64,000 bases of DNA from assembly GCA_964035015.1 (NCBI GenBank), contig OZ036013.1:5734501-5798500 (forward strand), in the 5' to 3' direction. The notes beneath the pieces were generated by a model. That model was not told the origin of the DNA. It worked only from the letters and a program-made list of their open reading frames with translations, and did no database searches. Origin of the DNA: Corallium rubrum. Its lineage: Eukaryota > Cnidaria > Anthozoa > Scleralcyonacea > Coralliidae. Shown here in pieces: positions 31,574 through 42,900 of the stretch. Position 1 is the first letter of the stretch. Each line of letters begins with the position of its first letter. The translations under genes were made by a program, and so were the position numbers.

Positions 31574-34570
31574 CGCATCCCACGGTATCTTTGCCTTGCA
31601 AGCCTCTCTATAAATGGTCTTTCCTTTGAGATTCACAGGTGTCACGAGGCCCAGCGGATCGTAGACTCTTGCCAGGTTACATAAGAGCTCTCTCTTAGTC
31701 ACAGTATCTTTCATTTGGGGTATCACGACACTGAACTGATCCTTTTGCTTGTCCCACGAAAGCCCGAGGAGACTGGACTCTGGATCACTTGATGCACCGA
31801 GCTCCTGCTTAGCAAACGTATCTTCCATTTCTACTTTGGGTTCTTCTCCTTCCAGTTCGGAGGCATTGGAGTGCCACTTATGCAATGTAAACTTTGCATC
31901 TTGAAAGATCTTGATGGCTCCTTCTTTCAACTCTTTTGCACTTGCCACGGTTGGTTTTCCACTCAGTAGGTCATCTACATAGAGGCTTCTACGCAATTCA
32001 GCTACCAGCTCTGGTTCACGGGCTTCCCAGGATTCCAGGTGACATTCTACCACTCCGCCTAGTAGAAAGGGTGAACATACCAGACCAAACAATGCTCGGG
32101 TGAATCTCAATGTTTCCACCTTGGACTGTTCGTTAGGTTTCCAATGGAATCTAAGGGAATCTCTCTCTTCTTTCTTGATTCGAACTTGAAGAAACGCCTG
32201 TTTAATATCTCCTGTCAGGGCCACAGGGTGGAAGCGCATGCGCACCAGCACATTCCATAGGTGATTCTGAAGTGGAGGGCCAGCGTATAAGCAATCATTC
32301 AGGCTTGGTGCTTGTGGGGTTTCTCGGGCTGACGCATCGTAGACAACACGTAGCTTGGTTGATTCTGCTTCCATTCGTACCACAGGTTTATGAGGGATAT
32401 AGAATTCTTTTCCTGTTGGTGGTTCCATTGCCATCTCAACTATCCCTTCTGACTTTTGCTGCTCGATCACCTCAGCATACATCTCTGTTTTGTCTATCCG
32501 TTGAAGCTTGTTTTGGAGTTGTGTCAGCCGACGTAGGCTTCCAGCCTTGTTGCTTGGTAGAGGAGGGTGGCTTCCTTTCCAAAGTAAGCCCGTTTCATAC
32601 CATCCCTCAGGATCTCGTACCAGTTGCTCACGAAACTCTGCATGCACTGCCTGTTGGTCATGTTCAGGCTTGTCTTCCAGACCCAACACGTCCAATCGAC
32701 ATAGATCTTCATAATCCCTCTGGGTTGACTGCGTTAAGAGCATTCTCGAATGGTCGAATTCCTTTCCAGGAGACATTATTGTCCATCCTAATTTAGTCTT
32801 TTCTGCTACTGGTTCTCCAGGAAGTCCAACACGGGGTGCTTCTGAGGTCTTGATGAAGGCATAGGCACTTGCACCTAGAATTAGATGCACTGGCAGGAAT
32901 GGTTTAGGGTCATTGTCCTCCATATGTACTCCCTGAAGGTGTTTACATGAACCAATGAGTTTCTGGTAGTCTGGATTTTCAATCGTCAGCAGTTTCCCTC
33001 GGTCGACCCTTGTCACATCAACTTTCATCTTATAGCTCTGATCTGTAGCTTCCACACAGATGGTAGAAATAGCAACTTCACGAGTAGTTGAGCCCAACAT
33101 CATCTCTATTCGCCGAACTTCTTTGGACTGTGGTCGTTTTGGAAGTTTGTCCAGCAGTGCAGCTGAAGCATAGGAGCTTCCTGCCCCAGTATCAAGTAAT
33201 GCACGACATATCACTCCTTCCACATTCACGTTAACAACAGGATAAACAACTTGGCTTGTGCCCTCCTCGGTGGCTGTCTTCAAGCTCTCTTTCACGGTGC
33301 AGATTGAGGTGTGGTGTTTTTGGTTGCATTTCTGACAAAGTATTGTACTTCTGCATTCACTAGCTCGGTGTTTGGGGCCCGTGCAGTTGAAGCAAAGTTT
33401 CTTTTTAGCTAGAATCCCTTTCCTTTCATCTACACTGACCACACGCGTACACTCACGGGAACTGTGGTTTACATCATCACAGTACACGCATGAGCGTTTT
33501 CGAACATTCACATTAAAAAGACTTTCTCTGTTCTCCCTCGATTCTTTTCGCTTCATTTTGTCTTTGTCATTGCCACTCTCTTTATCACTGGGGTTTATGT
33601 CTCTCCATTGCTTTAGTGCTTGAACAAGATGAGGTAAATCCCACTCTTGCCAGCTTTCATGCCCTCTGACTAGGTCACTCTTTATTCCTGGTAACTTGTC
33701 AAGCACACTTCTCGTCATTCCATTCACTCGCTCTAATTTCCCAAGGGTTTCGAGAGACTGTACGTCAAACAAAAGAGTTTTATAAAAGTTATTTACCTCA
33801 CAACGGTCAGCGCCCTTCACGACTGGCAACTCAAGAATGTTCTGGACATAAGCGTTAACAATTTCACTCGGTTTACCATACTCTCCTTTAAGGATGTTCT
33901 TCGCTCTCTCATATCCCTCGACGCTAAGCGGTAATCCATCGATGTCTGTTCTTACTTTCGGTTTGACAAGCTCTTTCAAATATACAAATTTCGTGACAGG
34001 CGAAAGATCAGCGTTGTCAATCTCGGCGACGAACTTGTTCCAAAAGGATAACCAATTTGCACATTTCCCATCGAATTGTGTAATGGAAAGTTTTGGCAGT
34101 TTTGTTGACAAAGTTTTCTTTACCTGGTTCTGTTGGCCAGTTTCCAACGATTTCTGAAATCGTAGTTGTTGCTCCAATAGCTCACGTTCACGACTCATTT
34201 TCAGCTCATGTTTCGCTTTCTCGAGTGCCATTTCTTGTTTGTCTGACTCAGCTTTTTCCAATGCTCGATTTTCTCTTGCAACTTTGTCTTTCAAGCGTCG
34301 TAATTCCAGTGCTTGCTCGTCGGCTATTTTCAACTGCTCGTCGACTATTTTGACCCAGTCTTGCACTTGCTCTTCGGATTCCTCCTTACTGAATTTGAGT
34401 TCTACAATGTCTTCCTTCAAAGTGTGACTCGCTTCGATTTTGGCTGTAATCGAAGCTTCGTGTCTGGTTATAACTTCGAGGTTTCCGGTTTCAATCACTC
34501 CATTACCCTTACTCACAGCAAATTTTAGTGTTCTAAGCTTTCCATCAAGCTCTTGTAGTTTAGTCTCCAT
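31574..34570 (-). CDS. BEL/Pao gag-protease-reverse transcriptase
   Basis: Starts at an ATG in good context (ACCATGG, 34568-34570). In order: a coiled-coil gag N-terminus (about residues 1-150), a DUF1759-like gag region (LPKLSITQFDGKCANWLSFW), three zinc knuckles (CVYCDDVNHSSREC, CFNCTGPKHRASEC, CQKCNQKHHTSIC), an aspartic protease with ALLDTGAGSSYAS, reverse transcriptase motifs (LTGDIKQAFLQV, LFGLVCSPFLLGG, YVDDLLSG) and the connection region ending KAKIPWDA, where the palindrome begins. Gag, protease and RT share one frame, as usual for BEL/Pao. The 38 residues read beyond 31574 come from the insertion. The frame has no stops and looks recently active. Confidence 0.92.
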
Positions 34571-34691
34571 GGTTTCCCTCGATTGTAATGTCTCTCGGTA
34601 ATCTCAGTTTTTGGACAGTTTGTCGCTTTCCTTTGTTTGGCTTTGATCGGTCAGGTTCTTGCTCTTGTTCGAGCCACAATAATTCACTTAA

Positions 34692-34709
34692 ATCCCGTCG
34701 GAGGTGCCA
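34692..34709 (-). promoter_or_regulatory. Primer binding site of the BEL/Pao element
   Basis: Three bases after the 5' LTR the minus strand reads TGGCACCTCCGACGGGAT, which would pair with a tRNA 3' end finishing in GGTGCCA. I cannot name the tRNA with confidence. Confidence 0.6.
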
Positions 34710-34712
34710 CTG

Positions 34713-34962
34713 TGTCGGAAATTCGCCTCCCAAATCTCAAACACTTCACAAAGGTGTTATTATTTATTAAAGGTTCACAAAATCACAAGTTATTCACGGT
34801 TCACTTCACAAACTTCCCTGTTGTTTTCACTTTCCCACTGAATCTCTCGCTGACCATGCTCTCGTTCCAGTACTTTTACTCGTCCAAAAATAATTACGAA
34901 TAAATTAAAGTTAATTATAGATTACATTAGCATTATCACGAAAATAGCAACAGTTTCCGACA
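34713..34962 (-). repeat. 5' LTR of the BEL/Pao element
   Basis: 250 bp, nearly identical to 23733-23982. TATG follows at 34963-34966, matching the TATG before the other LTR. Confidence 0.9.
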
Positions 34963-35617
34963 TATGAAGCGAAAATTAAGCTTGTCTTATTTGAAAGAAC
35001 ACTTAAAATGATAGAGTAACATATTTTGTAGTTTTTCGTTTCCTTGCTTCGTTCTTGAGATATCTCAAGTTGTTTGGTATGCAAATTAAACATGTTGTCG
35101 TCATGTGCATCATGAATTATCTATCGGAGAAAGTTCTATATTTTTGCTATTATCAAACACAATCACTTGAAAATTCTACATGCTTACCAAAACACCCACA
35201 TGCTTCTTCGATTTAATTTGGTTTGATAATAGCAACGATATGTAACTTTCGCTGATAACTCATGCACGTGTGACGTCAAGATGTTTAACTTGCATATCAA
35301 TCAGCCTGAAATATCTCAAGAACGAAGCAAGGAAACGAAAAACTACAAAAGATGTTATTCTATCATTTTAAGTGTTATTTCAAATAAGACAAATTTAATT
35401 TTCGTTTCATGTACACTTTAAGCAATTCCTATATATATCAAAAAGTACTAGCGATTAAAAATGTATGAAAAGCCCAAATGTGGGATAGGCCTATGAAGCA
35501 AAAATTAAGATGTTACTTTGTCATTTTACGTGTTCTTTTAAATAAGACAAACTTAATGTTGGCTTCACAAACACTTTAAAAACGTTAACCGACATTGACT
35601 CGTACAAAGAATAGATG
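34963..35617. repeat. MITE family A copies downstream of fusion exon B
   Basis: Matches 200-846, downstream of exon A, with about 95 percent identity by eye, including facing MITE A cores near 35037 and 35320. It is the right part of the copy that the BEL/Pao element split. Confidence 0.75.
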
Positions 35618-38600
35618 TCAGTAAACTTTGTTGCACAGAACACAGTGCGAATTCAGAAGGTCTTTACATATTGTGCCATCTTTCAACTTTTCCTCTGCAT
35701 TTTCGATGACAATTGGTAGATTGAAAGCCAAGTGAACAACATACGAGGAATCTTGAATGCTTTTTGATTGCCTTTCGAACGTCCCACCAGCTATATCGTA
35801 AACACATTCCTTCACGGCTTTTTCGCCTTGAAAAGCGAAAACGAGTTTCCCTGAAACTATCTTGAGTCCGCTTTTCTCTGCTTTGCTGGGCCATGGTTTC
35901 CAGACTTGGGAAAACGAAAACGTGCCTTGAGAATCCTCTTTGTAGAACTTCGCAAATCTCTCCAAGGTCGCTCTGAGAAATGGGTTGCCTTTTTCAAACT
36001 TCATGACCGCGCCATCATTGGCATCTATAGGATCTGTCCCAAAGACATTGCCTTCTATTGCATCTAATGACCGGACTACTACAGCATTTATATCTATAAA
36101 AGCTCCACCGTATTTGTACAAAACCAAAAACCGAAGAAGATTGGTCTGGTATTTCATGCCACGCTTTCCCAGAGAATCCGCGTTTATATCAAACCCATGC
36201 ACATCTTGTACAAGAGCGACGAGGCTGTATCGTTTGACCTCGAGATCATAGCCGACCTCTGTCAGAACATCGAATTGAGACTGTCGAAGAGAATTACTGT
36301 GGACGATAACCTTGGACGCAAGGTGATGGCGTAAAATCGATTCCACGCAACGCCAGTGGCGAAAACTGAACTTGCTTCGGACGTCTTGATCGGATGACGG
36401 GAAAATCAAGTGGAAAACTAATTGACTGTTCCCAATAAGTGACCGTGATATGAGGGGTAGCATGCCAAATTTACGCGCGCTTTCGTGAAACACCCGCCTT
36501 TTCCTTATCACGTTCCAAGTAGACGCAACCAGTCTCATTCGTGTATCCACGTTCGGGTTCTTCGGCGGGTTATTCCAATTAAAGTTTTCCAACCATTTAC
36601 GAGCGTGCTCGGTTGACTTGTTGAGCATATTCAACGTGTGAAAAAGTTCCGTGAGTCCCTGAACCCGGACGGAACCTTTAATGTTTGAGCCCGACCCCCC
36701 GGGCATACTACCGCTGTTAATAAAGATAACCGGCGTCCCCATTCCTACAGACGGAAGGGCGCTATGAATTCTCTGTGTGACGACGAGCTTTGCACGCGAG
36801 TACAGTTCGATGCGCTCGTAGGCTTCTATAACACGTCCCTTTGTGTTCGAACTTTGATCTTTACTATAGCGTTTCGAGTGTTTTACAACAATGCTTTGTT
36901 TGCGAATTTCTTGGGGGATCAGATCCCGAAACGTTTTCGCGACATCGACCAAATATATTCTATTCGTCCTGTTCTTTTCGCCGTTTTGGTTTCTCAAAAA
37001 TAAGGTCAAACAACCAGAGAAAAAGGTCTCGATCCCGTGCTGCCGAAAGAATTGTTGCGTCGGAAGGTCTCGGCAACCGATCGGCGCTTTGCTTTTCAGG
37101 AACTTCACCGACTCGGGCTTCGAGGCGTTGCGTCTAAAACCTCCGGTTATATGAATCGAGAGCATGACTGGGTCGATGTTTGATGACGGTGGCCAATGGC
37201 TAGCACTCGCCCACCAAGCGTTATAAAACAGTGTATAGTTTTCCTTCGGGTTGGGCACAGCTTGCGCTGCCCTGTCTAAAAAGAAGTCGACATTTGGAAG
37301 AAATTGGACACCTGGGAATCCTTGAATTTCATCTCCGAGATTACCTTGTCCGAACCTCCCCACGTTGCTATTATACGACAACGTTCCGAAATGAGTACGC
37401 CTTTGCCTCTGTCCACTTTCTGGAGTCGGTATTATTTCTATAAGATGTCCACTGTTAACCGGGCACCGCCAGGTCGCGTTGTTTCCATTGCAATAATTTT
37501 TGTACGTTTTCCAAACAATTCCCCGAAAGTCAACCGGTACATCCTCATTGGAGAACTTCAGGTATTCTTTCGCCAAGGTATCTGCGAGCACGCTTATATA
37601 AGGATGGCGAGGGGGAAAGCTTGAGACATCGAGTATAGACGGAACGGCACTCGAGGGGTCCCTTGACGAAATTGTGATCCATTCGTTTTGACTGGAAAAC
37701 TGACCGCTCTTGATTCTAACAGTTGGCACAAAAAATATCCCTCCGTAGTGCCAAAGGTGCGAGATTTGCACTGCCTTTTGAAGATAGTCCTCAAAATGCT
37801 CTCCCGACAAGATTTTGTGTAAAGGATGGCGCATAATCCAGGCTTCGAACGGAGTCCCTTTCAACAACTGTGGAATGACCAGAAAGCTCGCGGTGATTCT
37901 CGGGTTCCCTATTCCTTGAGTCGATTGCGTGCACTGTATGGATCCGCAGTAGACGTGAAGGAACATACCAGGATTTTGATTGCTGACGCTTTTGATGTTC
38001 TCGACAACCTCGCGTGGTAGTGGACGTTCGTATACCCAAGATGTAGTTATATCGTTGCTTTTGTCCAGACCCGATTCCTTAGCTGGTGTGTTGTTAATGA
38101 GAAAAACTAGTGCATAAAAGAACAGTCCTAACAGACCAACCAGACTGCACGTCTTTTTCCCTATTCTTACACGTTTTATAGTAAACTGTAAGGCGGATTT
38201 CTGCAAGAAATAATAAAGGGCTAGTCCAACGCAGACGATACCCAAGCCCAATGTCATTTGCCAAGTCATTAGCGTATTAAAATACCTGATGTTCGCCGAG
38301 ATAACAAACACTCTTTTTATAAAATTTAGTATTGCGTGATTCATTGGAGAGATATCTCGCAATACGGCAATCGAGGCAATGTTGTAAATACAATGGAAAC
38401 TGGCTGCCACTGTTCCCCAGTTGGACAGTAGTAAGCTGTGTTGCACCATCAGTTTGACACACAACAGGGGAATCAATATTAGCGAACCGTAAAAAGAGAG
38501 AACGAAGTATCTTTTCAGAGGGCTGTTGTCGGAATGGTCGCCCAATTTTTTCAAGGCGATATTGCGAATTGGGAACGCCGTGTTGGAGACAAACGCGGCG

Positions 38601-39090
38601 AGAACGCCCCATATGTTAAACGTTACGTCCCACATGACAAAAAGACAAGTGCCAAGCGACATGAGAACTAACGACATCAACACAGAAGTATTCAGTTGTC
38701 TCCTTTGGCCGTCGTAGCCGAAGCACGTCAAAAGGAAAAACATAAAGATGGGTTCGGAGGATTTGATGACTTGGGTCGCACTTGAACTGACGAAGGTGTA
38801 CGATATATTGACCGAAAGGTGACCGAGAAGATTGCCAAGAATCGCTATCCAATGTTCTTTCTTGTATTCCGATGCGTTCAACGGGATTATTCCCCGGCTG
38901 ACGAATAGGAGCCATGCCGCCGAGACGCAGCTACCGAGCAAAAACTGAACTGTTGTCAACTCCACCCACCTCAATGCTGCACTGGCTGTATTGTCGCCCA
39001 AACGGCTAACTCCTACTTCGCTTTTGGAGGCAATCGATGTAACGGCATTGGCGAACCACCAAATAGCAACGAGTAGCAGCAGGGTAAATG
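35618..39090 (-). CDS. Transporter-pyruvyltransferase-glycosyltransferase fusion, large 3' exon, copy B
   Basis: Same architecture and length as copy A: TPT/SLC35-like transporter with VIKSSEP and FIKRVFVI, extra membrane segment, DXD-less transferase-like region (HYGGIFFVPTVRI), pyruvyl transferase (NLGDEIQGFPGVQFLP, IGCRD, VVTQRIHSALP) and C-terminal transferase with YGGAFIDINAVVV. The frame is intact from the acceptor at 39091-39092 to TGA at 35618-35620. By eye about 64 residues differ from copy A, and about 34 of these lie in the 240-residue core of the pyruvyl transferase; the first 350 residues differ at only about four sites. All recognizable motif residues are kept. It probably encodes a sister enzyme. 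The upstream exon with the start codon was not found, and a LINE fragment lies 35 bp upstream of the exon. Confidence 0.85.
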
Positions 39091-39125
39091 CTAAAGAAAG
39101 AAAAGTGCAAAAGTTAGGTTCGAAG
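39091..39125 (-). promoter_or_regulatory. 3' splice site of fusion exon B
   Basis: CCTAAC (a good branch-point match), a pyrimidine tract and CTTTCTTTAG precede the coding sequence on the minus strand. The site is intact despite the LINE insertion starting at 39126. Confidence 0.7.
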
Positions 39126-39620
39126 ATTCTGGATTACGCAGTTCCTGTGTTTCATTATCAGTTACCAAAGTACTTGAGAAAGAAATGGAGCGAGTACAAA
39201 AGCGAGTTATGGCAATAATTTTTCCTAATCAGGACTATAACGTGGCCTTGGATAAGTTAAATATGGAACGACTTGACCCTCATCATACGGACATTTGTAG
39301 AAAACTTTTCACTTTGATTACTAACGTTAATACCCACAGTCTTTATAGTTTGTTACCTCCTCTTTACCTGTCAAACTATAACTTAACATAGTTTCCCTCC
39401 CAAGTTCGTTATACCAAAATGTAAAACGAATCGATATAGGAACACTTTTATTATTTCATCATGCCGTAATGCAAATGCGTCCTCATGATGTTACTAATAG
39501 TTATTTGTAGTTAGGTTTAGATTTAGGTAGCCTATTTATATATATAAATATATATACATTGTAAATACGCAATTCAGCCTTTGGGCTGCATATGTATTTT
39601 ACCATTAAACCATCTATCTA
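39126..39620 (+). pseudogene. 5'-truncated CR1/L2-like LINE, 3' end only
   Basis: Encodes the C-terminal tail of a non-LTR reverse transcriptase: ILDYAVPVFHYQLPKYL, then after a frameshift MERVQKRVMAIIFP and LDPHHTDICRKLF, ending in TAG at 39391. The 3' UTR closes with ATCTATCTA. It lies in the intron of fusion copy B, where it replaces a stretch equal to 4350-4422 of copy A. The truncation and short repeated tail are typical of LINE insertion. Confidence 0.8.
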
Positions 39621-40239
39621 AGATATTTCAGTTTGTTTGATATACAAATTAAATATCTTGACGTCGCAATTAAACAACACAAAATTCAGAGACTTTATTC
39701 TAATATATTTTCATATATATTCATATATTCTCATGACAAAAATTTTATTTTCATAGCAATCAGAATTATTTTCTCTTCAAAAACTCATTAATAATTCATG
39801 AGGAGAACACAAAAGAAAATCATGACCGTATCGTGTCTTAAAATGTGATAAAGATACCTCCTGATTTACATAAACTTTAGCTTTGATTTTCTCGGCTTTT
39901 AGACAAGGTTATTTTTCAAACTTACTACGCCAATGAACTTACCAAGTGGTTAGTTTTTGAAGCCGTTCAATAAACTCGCCGTTCGTGTTTTATCAGATAT
40001 AAAAACAGTCGGCTTCGCCTCGTGTCTTTATATCTGATAAAATACTCCTGCTCGTTTATTAAATAGTACTTCAATACCAACAATAACAAAAGCCTTTATT
40101 TATCCAATGTTTTTACGTTTGACTAACAGAAATTATATAATATTAAAATTTACTATTGGTACTGGTAACCCGAAATTATTCAAAAGAATTACTTATGTTT
40201 GGGGAACAGTGATATAATAAATTGTGTTCAAACTAAATC
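39621..40239. other. Intron of fusion copy B, then non-coding DNA
   Basis: Positions 39621-39745 match 4423-4552 in copy A. The remainder is AT-rich; a hairpin near 39990-40050 (TTTTATCAGATATAAA and its inverse) is the only structure seen. Confidence 0.5.
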
Positions 40240-41440
40240 TAATAGATTTCAAACAGATTTCGCGATGCCACAAGTATTAACCATTTCCTAAGGTTTTCTA
40301 AATCAGAATTCACCGCAGTTTCAACATCATTTATCGATTCACCAGTGACTATTAAGTTTGTTTCGTCAGCAAATAATCGAGATTTTGTTTTATTTAAACA
40401 TTCAGACAAATCATTTATATATAGCAGAAAGAATCAAGGTCCTAAAATAGAGCCTTGAGGTACACCACACTTAACCGGACGCACCGATGAAATGAATCCC
40501 ATTTACCTGACATTTTTGGCTGCGATCAGTTAGATATGATCTTAATAGTGAAAGGGCATTACCTTTGATTCCATATACAGTAGCTCTAATTTTATTAATA
40601 GAATTTGATGATCAATTGTATCAAATGCTTTTTTCAAGTCTCTGACTACCACTAAATTGAATATTTTTCTGTCCATATTTACGTACCAGCTATTGGTACA
40701 ATCTAATAGTGCTGTAGACTTTCTCAAAGTCCTTTTCAAACATTTTTGACCTTTCGACATTTTTGACCTTTCGACATTTTTGACCTTTCGACATTTTTGA
40801 CCTTTCGGTTCCTCGTGGAAAAGGACTTTTCCCACCTGCAGCGCGCCAAAATTCACCGGTGAATTTTTCGACCGGTGACGTAATTCGGACCACAGTATCT
40901 AATATCCATGATTTAACGTTCGTTGGAAGTTGGAGTTAAACAGACTCTTGAAAACGTTTTAGTAGGGATAGAACCACTTTCCATTGCATGTAATGTACGA
41001 CAACCCGAAATACGTCAAAACAGGGTGATGTACATTTCAGCGATTTCCCGCCAGAATATTTAATTAGATTCAAAAACCTGCAAGCGAAACAAGTCCGCCT
41101 CTTTCCTCCCGCTTTTCCGCTCTCCCGCCTTTCCGCTCGCCCGTCTTTCCACCCGCCCGCAAAAACTGGCGCTAAGAGAGCGGACTTGGAGCAAGTCTAA
41201 TAGTGCTGTTGCATGCAGTAGAGTGAAATTTACGAAAACCAAATTGATTTTCAGAGAGTAACTCATTTTTGGTTAAGTAGTCGTACAATTGCTCATATAG
41301 AATCCGTTCCATAACTTTGCTTATAGCTGGCAAAACTGAAATAGGCCTGTAGTTATCTGGGAAATTACGATGGCCACTTTTATAAAGTGGTGTTACTCTA
41401 GCCATTTTCCATTCATTATTAGCCTGCGTAGCCGGCGGTA
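40240..41440 (-). pseudogene. Degraded CR1/L2-like LINE reverse transcriptase
   Basis: On the minus strand, in broken frames: WKMARVTPLYKSGHRNFPDN, YRPISVLPAISKVMERIL, LSENQFGFRKFHSTA, then after an insert VVVRDLKKAFDTIDHQILL, and KCGVPQGSILGP near 40450. These are RT motifs in the correct order. The catalytic YADD-type region is not intact. A 480-bp insert (40716-41195) splits it. It is a dead copy. Confidence 0.8.
40716..41195. mobile_element. 480-bp insert in the LINE, 14-bp TSD
   Basis: TCTAATAGTGCTGT flanks both ends (40702-40715 and 41196-41209). Inside are four direct copies of GACATTTTTGACCTTTC (40744-40806), an AATTCACCGGTGAATT palindrome and a CCCGC-rich stretch. A duplication this long fits target-primed retrotransposition. 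No tRNA-like promoter boxes were recognized. Confidence 0.6.
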
Positions 41441-41790
41441 TTAGTGAGCGGTTCGAGCGCGAATATGTTTGTTTAAGAGAACCAACTAGCCTGCGTACAG
41501 ACTTCACCCGTTTCGAAATGATTCATTGCCGGATAGTTAAATTGCTGTGTAGTTAAGCGATTCAAGAGAAGAGATTTGATCGTTTATAGATGCTCTTCAA
41601 GGGAGAGACGACGAGTACACAACAGCCATCATCTGAATCAAAAATCAATATTCTGACCAATCAGAATGCTCCGTCACCCATCGGACGGAGACCACTCAAA
41701 AACATATGGTTTTCGGGCAGGCGGTATTTCGGGTTGCCCGCCTACCGCCCGCGCTCGAACTTGCTAATACCGCCAGCTACACAGGCTATC
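41421..41790. mobile_element. TIR element, ~370 bp (TAGCCTGCGTAGC family)
   Basis: TAGCCTGCGTAGCCGGCGGT and GAGCGGTTCGAGCGCG on the left are mirrored at 41751-41790. The end resembles the TAGCCTGCG terminus of the 3.4-kb transposon at 14325. Flanking 8-mers TTCATTAT and TCCATTGT match only partly. Confidence 0.6.
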
Positions 41791-41989
41791 CATTGTCCAG
41801 CACGCCTCTAATTGCCGTCATATTTTAAAATCGTTTACCAACACAGGGTTGAACTTTTTGATCAGCGAACACGTCCAAGAGTAATATACAAAATGCAGCC
41901 TGATTGTTTCACAATTTTTATTGAGAACTTTTGGTAAAAACTCACTGTTAGAACGCACAATTATAATAAGTCATTCTTATATGTACATA

Positions 41990-42247
41990 ATATATATATT
42001 TGTGAAATTCATTAATTATTCATGAGTTTTGCAGCCAATCCAATTTCAGAAATTACGTCACATGTATACCCCTGTAAACCCCATACAAACCACTAGTGCT
42101 TGTAACTAATTAGCATCTCAATATGATTATCCCAAAGGGATTTTTACTATTTATTCATTTCACAAGTTGTTTACAACACTCGCGTCCTTGTTGTATTGTT
42201 GTATTGAATATAATTCAATACAACACGGCCGCTCGTGTTATAAACAT

Positions 42248-42293
<46 letters not shown>

Positions 42294-42385
42294 GTAGATG
42301 CGAGTGTTTTACTAGGGAATATGCAGTGTCGTATTTTCCATATCCTCGCTAGTGAAGATATCGATGACGTCATTAACGTCATACA
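41990..42385. repeat. Tandem repeat unit with a short (TA)n, intact copy
   Basis: About 390 bp containing TGTGAAATTCATTAATTATT, CACATGTATACCCCTGTAAA, a (TA)n run at 42248-42291 and TGCGAGTGTTTTACTAGGGA. It is repeated from 42386 on. This copy preserves the arrangement before the Penelope-like insertion in its neighbour. Confidence 0.75.
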
Positions 42386-42817
<432 letters not shown>

Positions 42818-42854
42818 TGAATTTGTGTTCTCTGGATTTAAGTTTTTTAAAGTT

Positions 42855-42889
42855 TGAGCTTTCAACTCGGTCCTTCAAGTCTTCGTCAG
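42855..42889 (-). ncRNA. Hammerhead-like motif in the Penelope-like copy 1 3' UTR
   Basis: On the minus strand CTGACGA is followed by ACTTG-loop-CGAGT (one wobble pair) and GAAAGC. Core order is right but stems I and III are weak, so activity is doubtful. Confidence 0.4.
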
Positions 42890-42900
42890 AAATGAGGTGG

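Larger units (their letters stand above)
23733..34962 (-). mobile_element. BEL/Pao LTR retrotransposon, integrase-deleted, interrupted
   Basis: Two 250-bp LTRs start TGTCGGAAA and end TTTCCGACA. TATG flanks the element as a 4-bp target duplication. Without the palindrome and its 6-bp duplication the element is about 4.9 kb, short for BEL/Pao. It reads on the minus strand: 5' LTR, primer site, gag-protease-RT, RNase H, an integrase zinc-finger start, polypurine tract, 3' LTR. The integrase catalytic core is missing, so it could not move unaided. The LTRs differ at about one base by eye, so the insertion is recent. Confidence 0.9.

Noticed and set aside
39001..39130. Copy B as a pseudogene with its start codon removed by the LINE
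   Set aside because: Copy A has no ATG there either; the LINE lies in the intron and the acceptor of copy B is intact.
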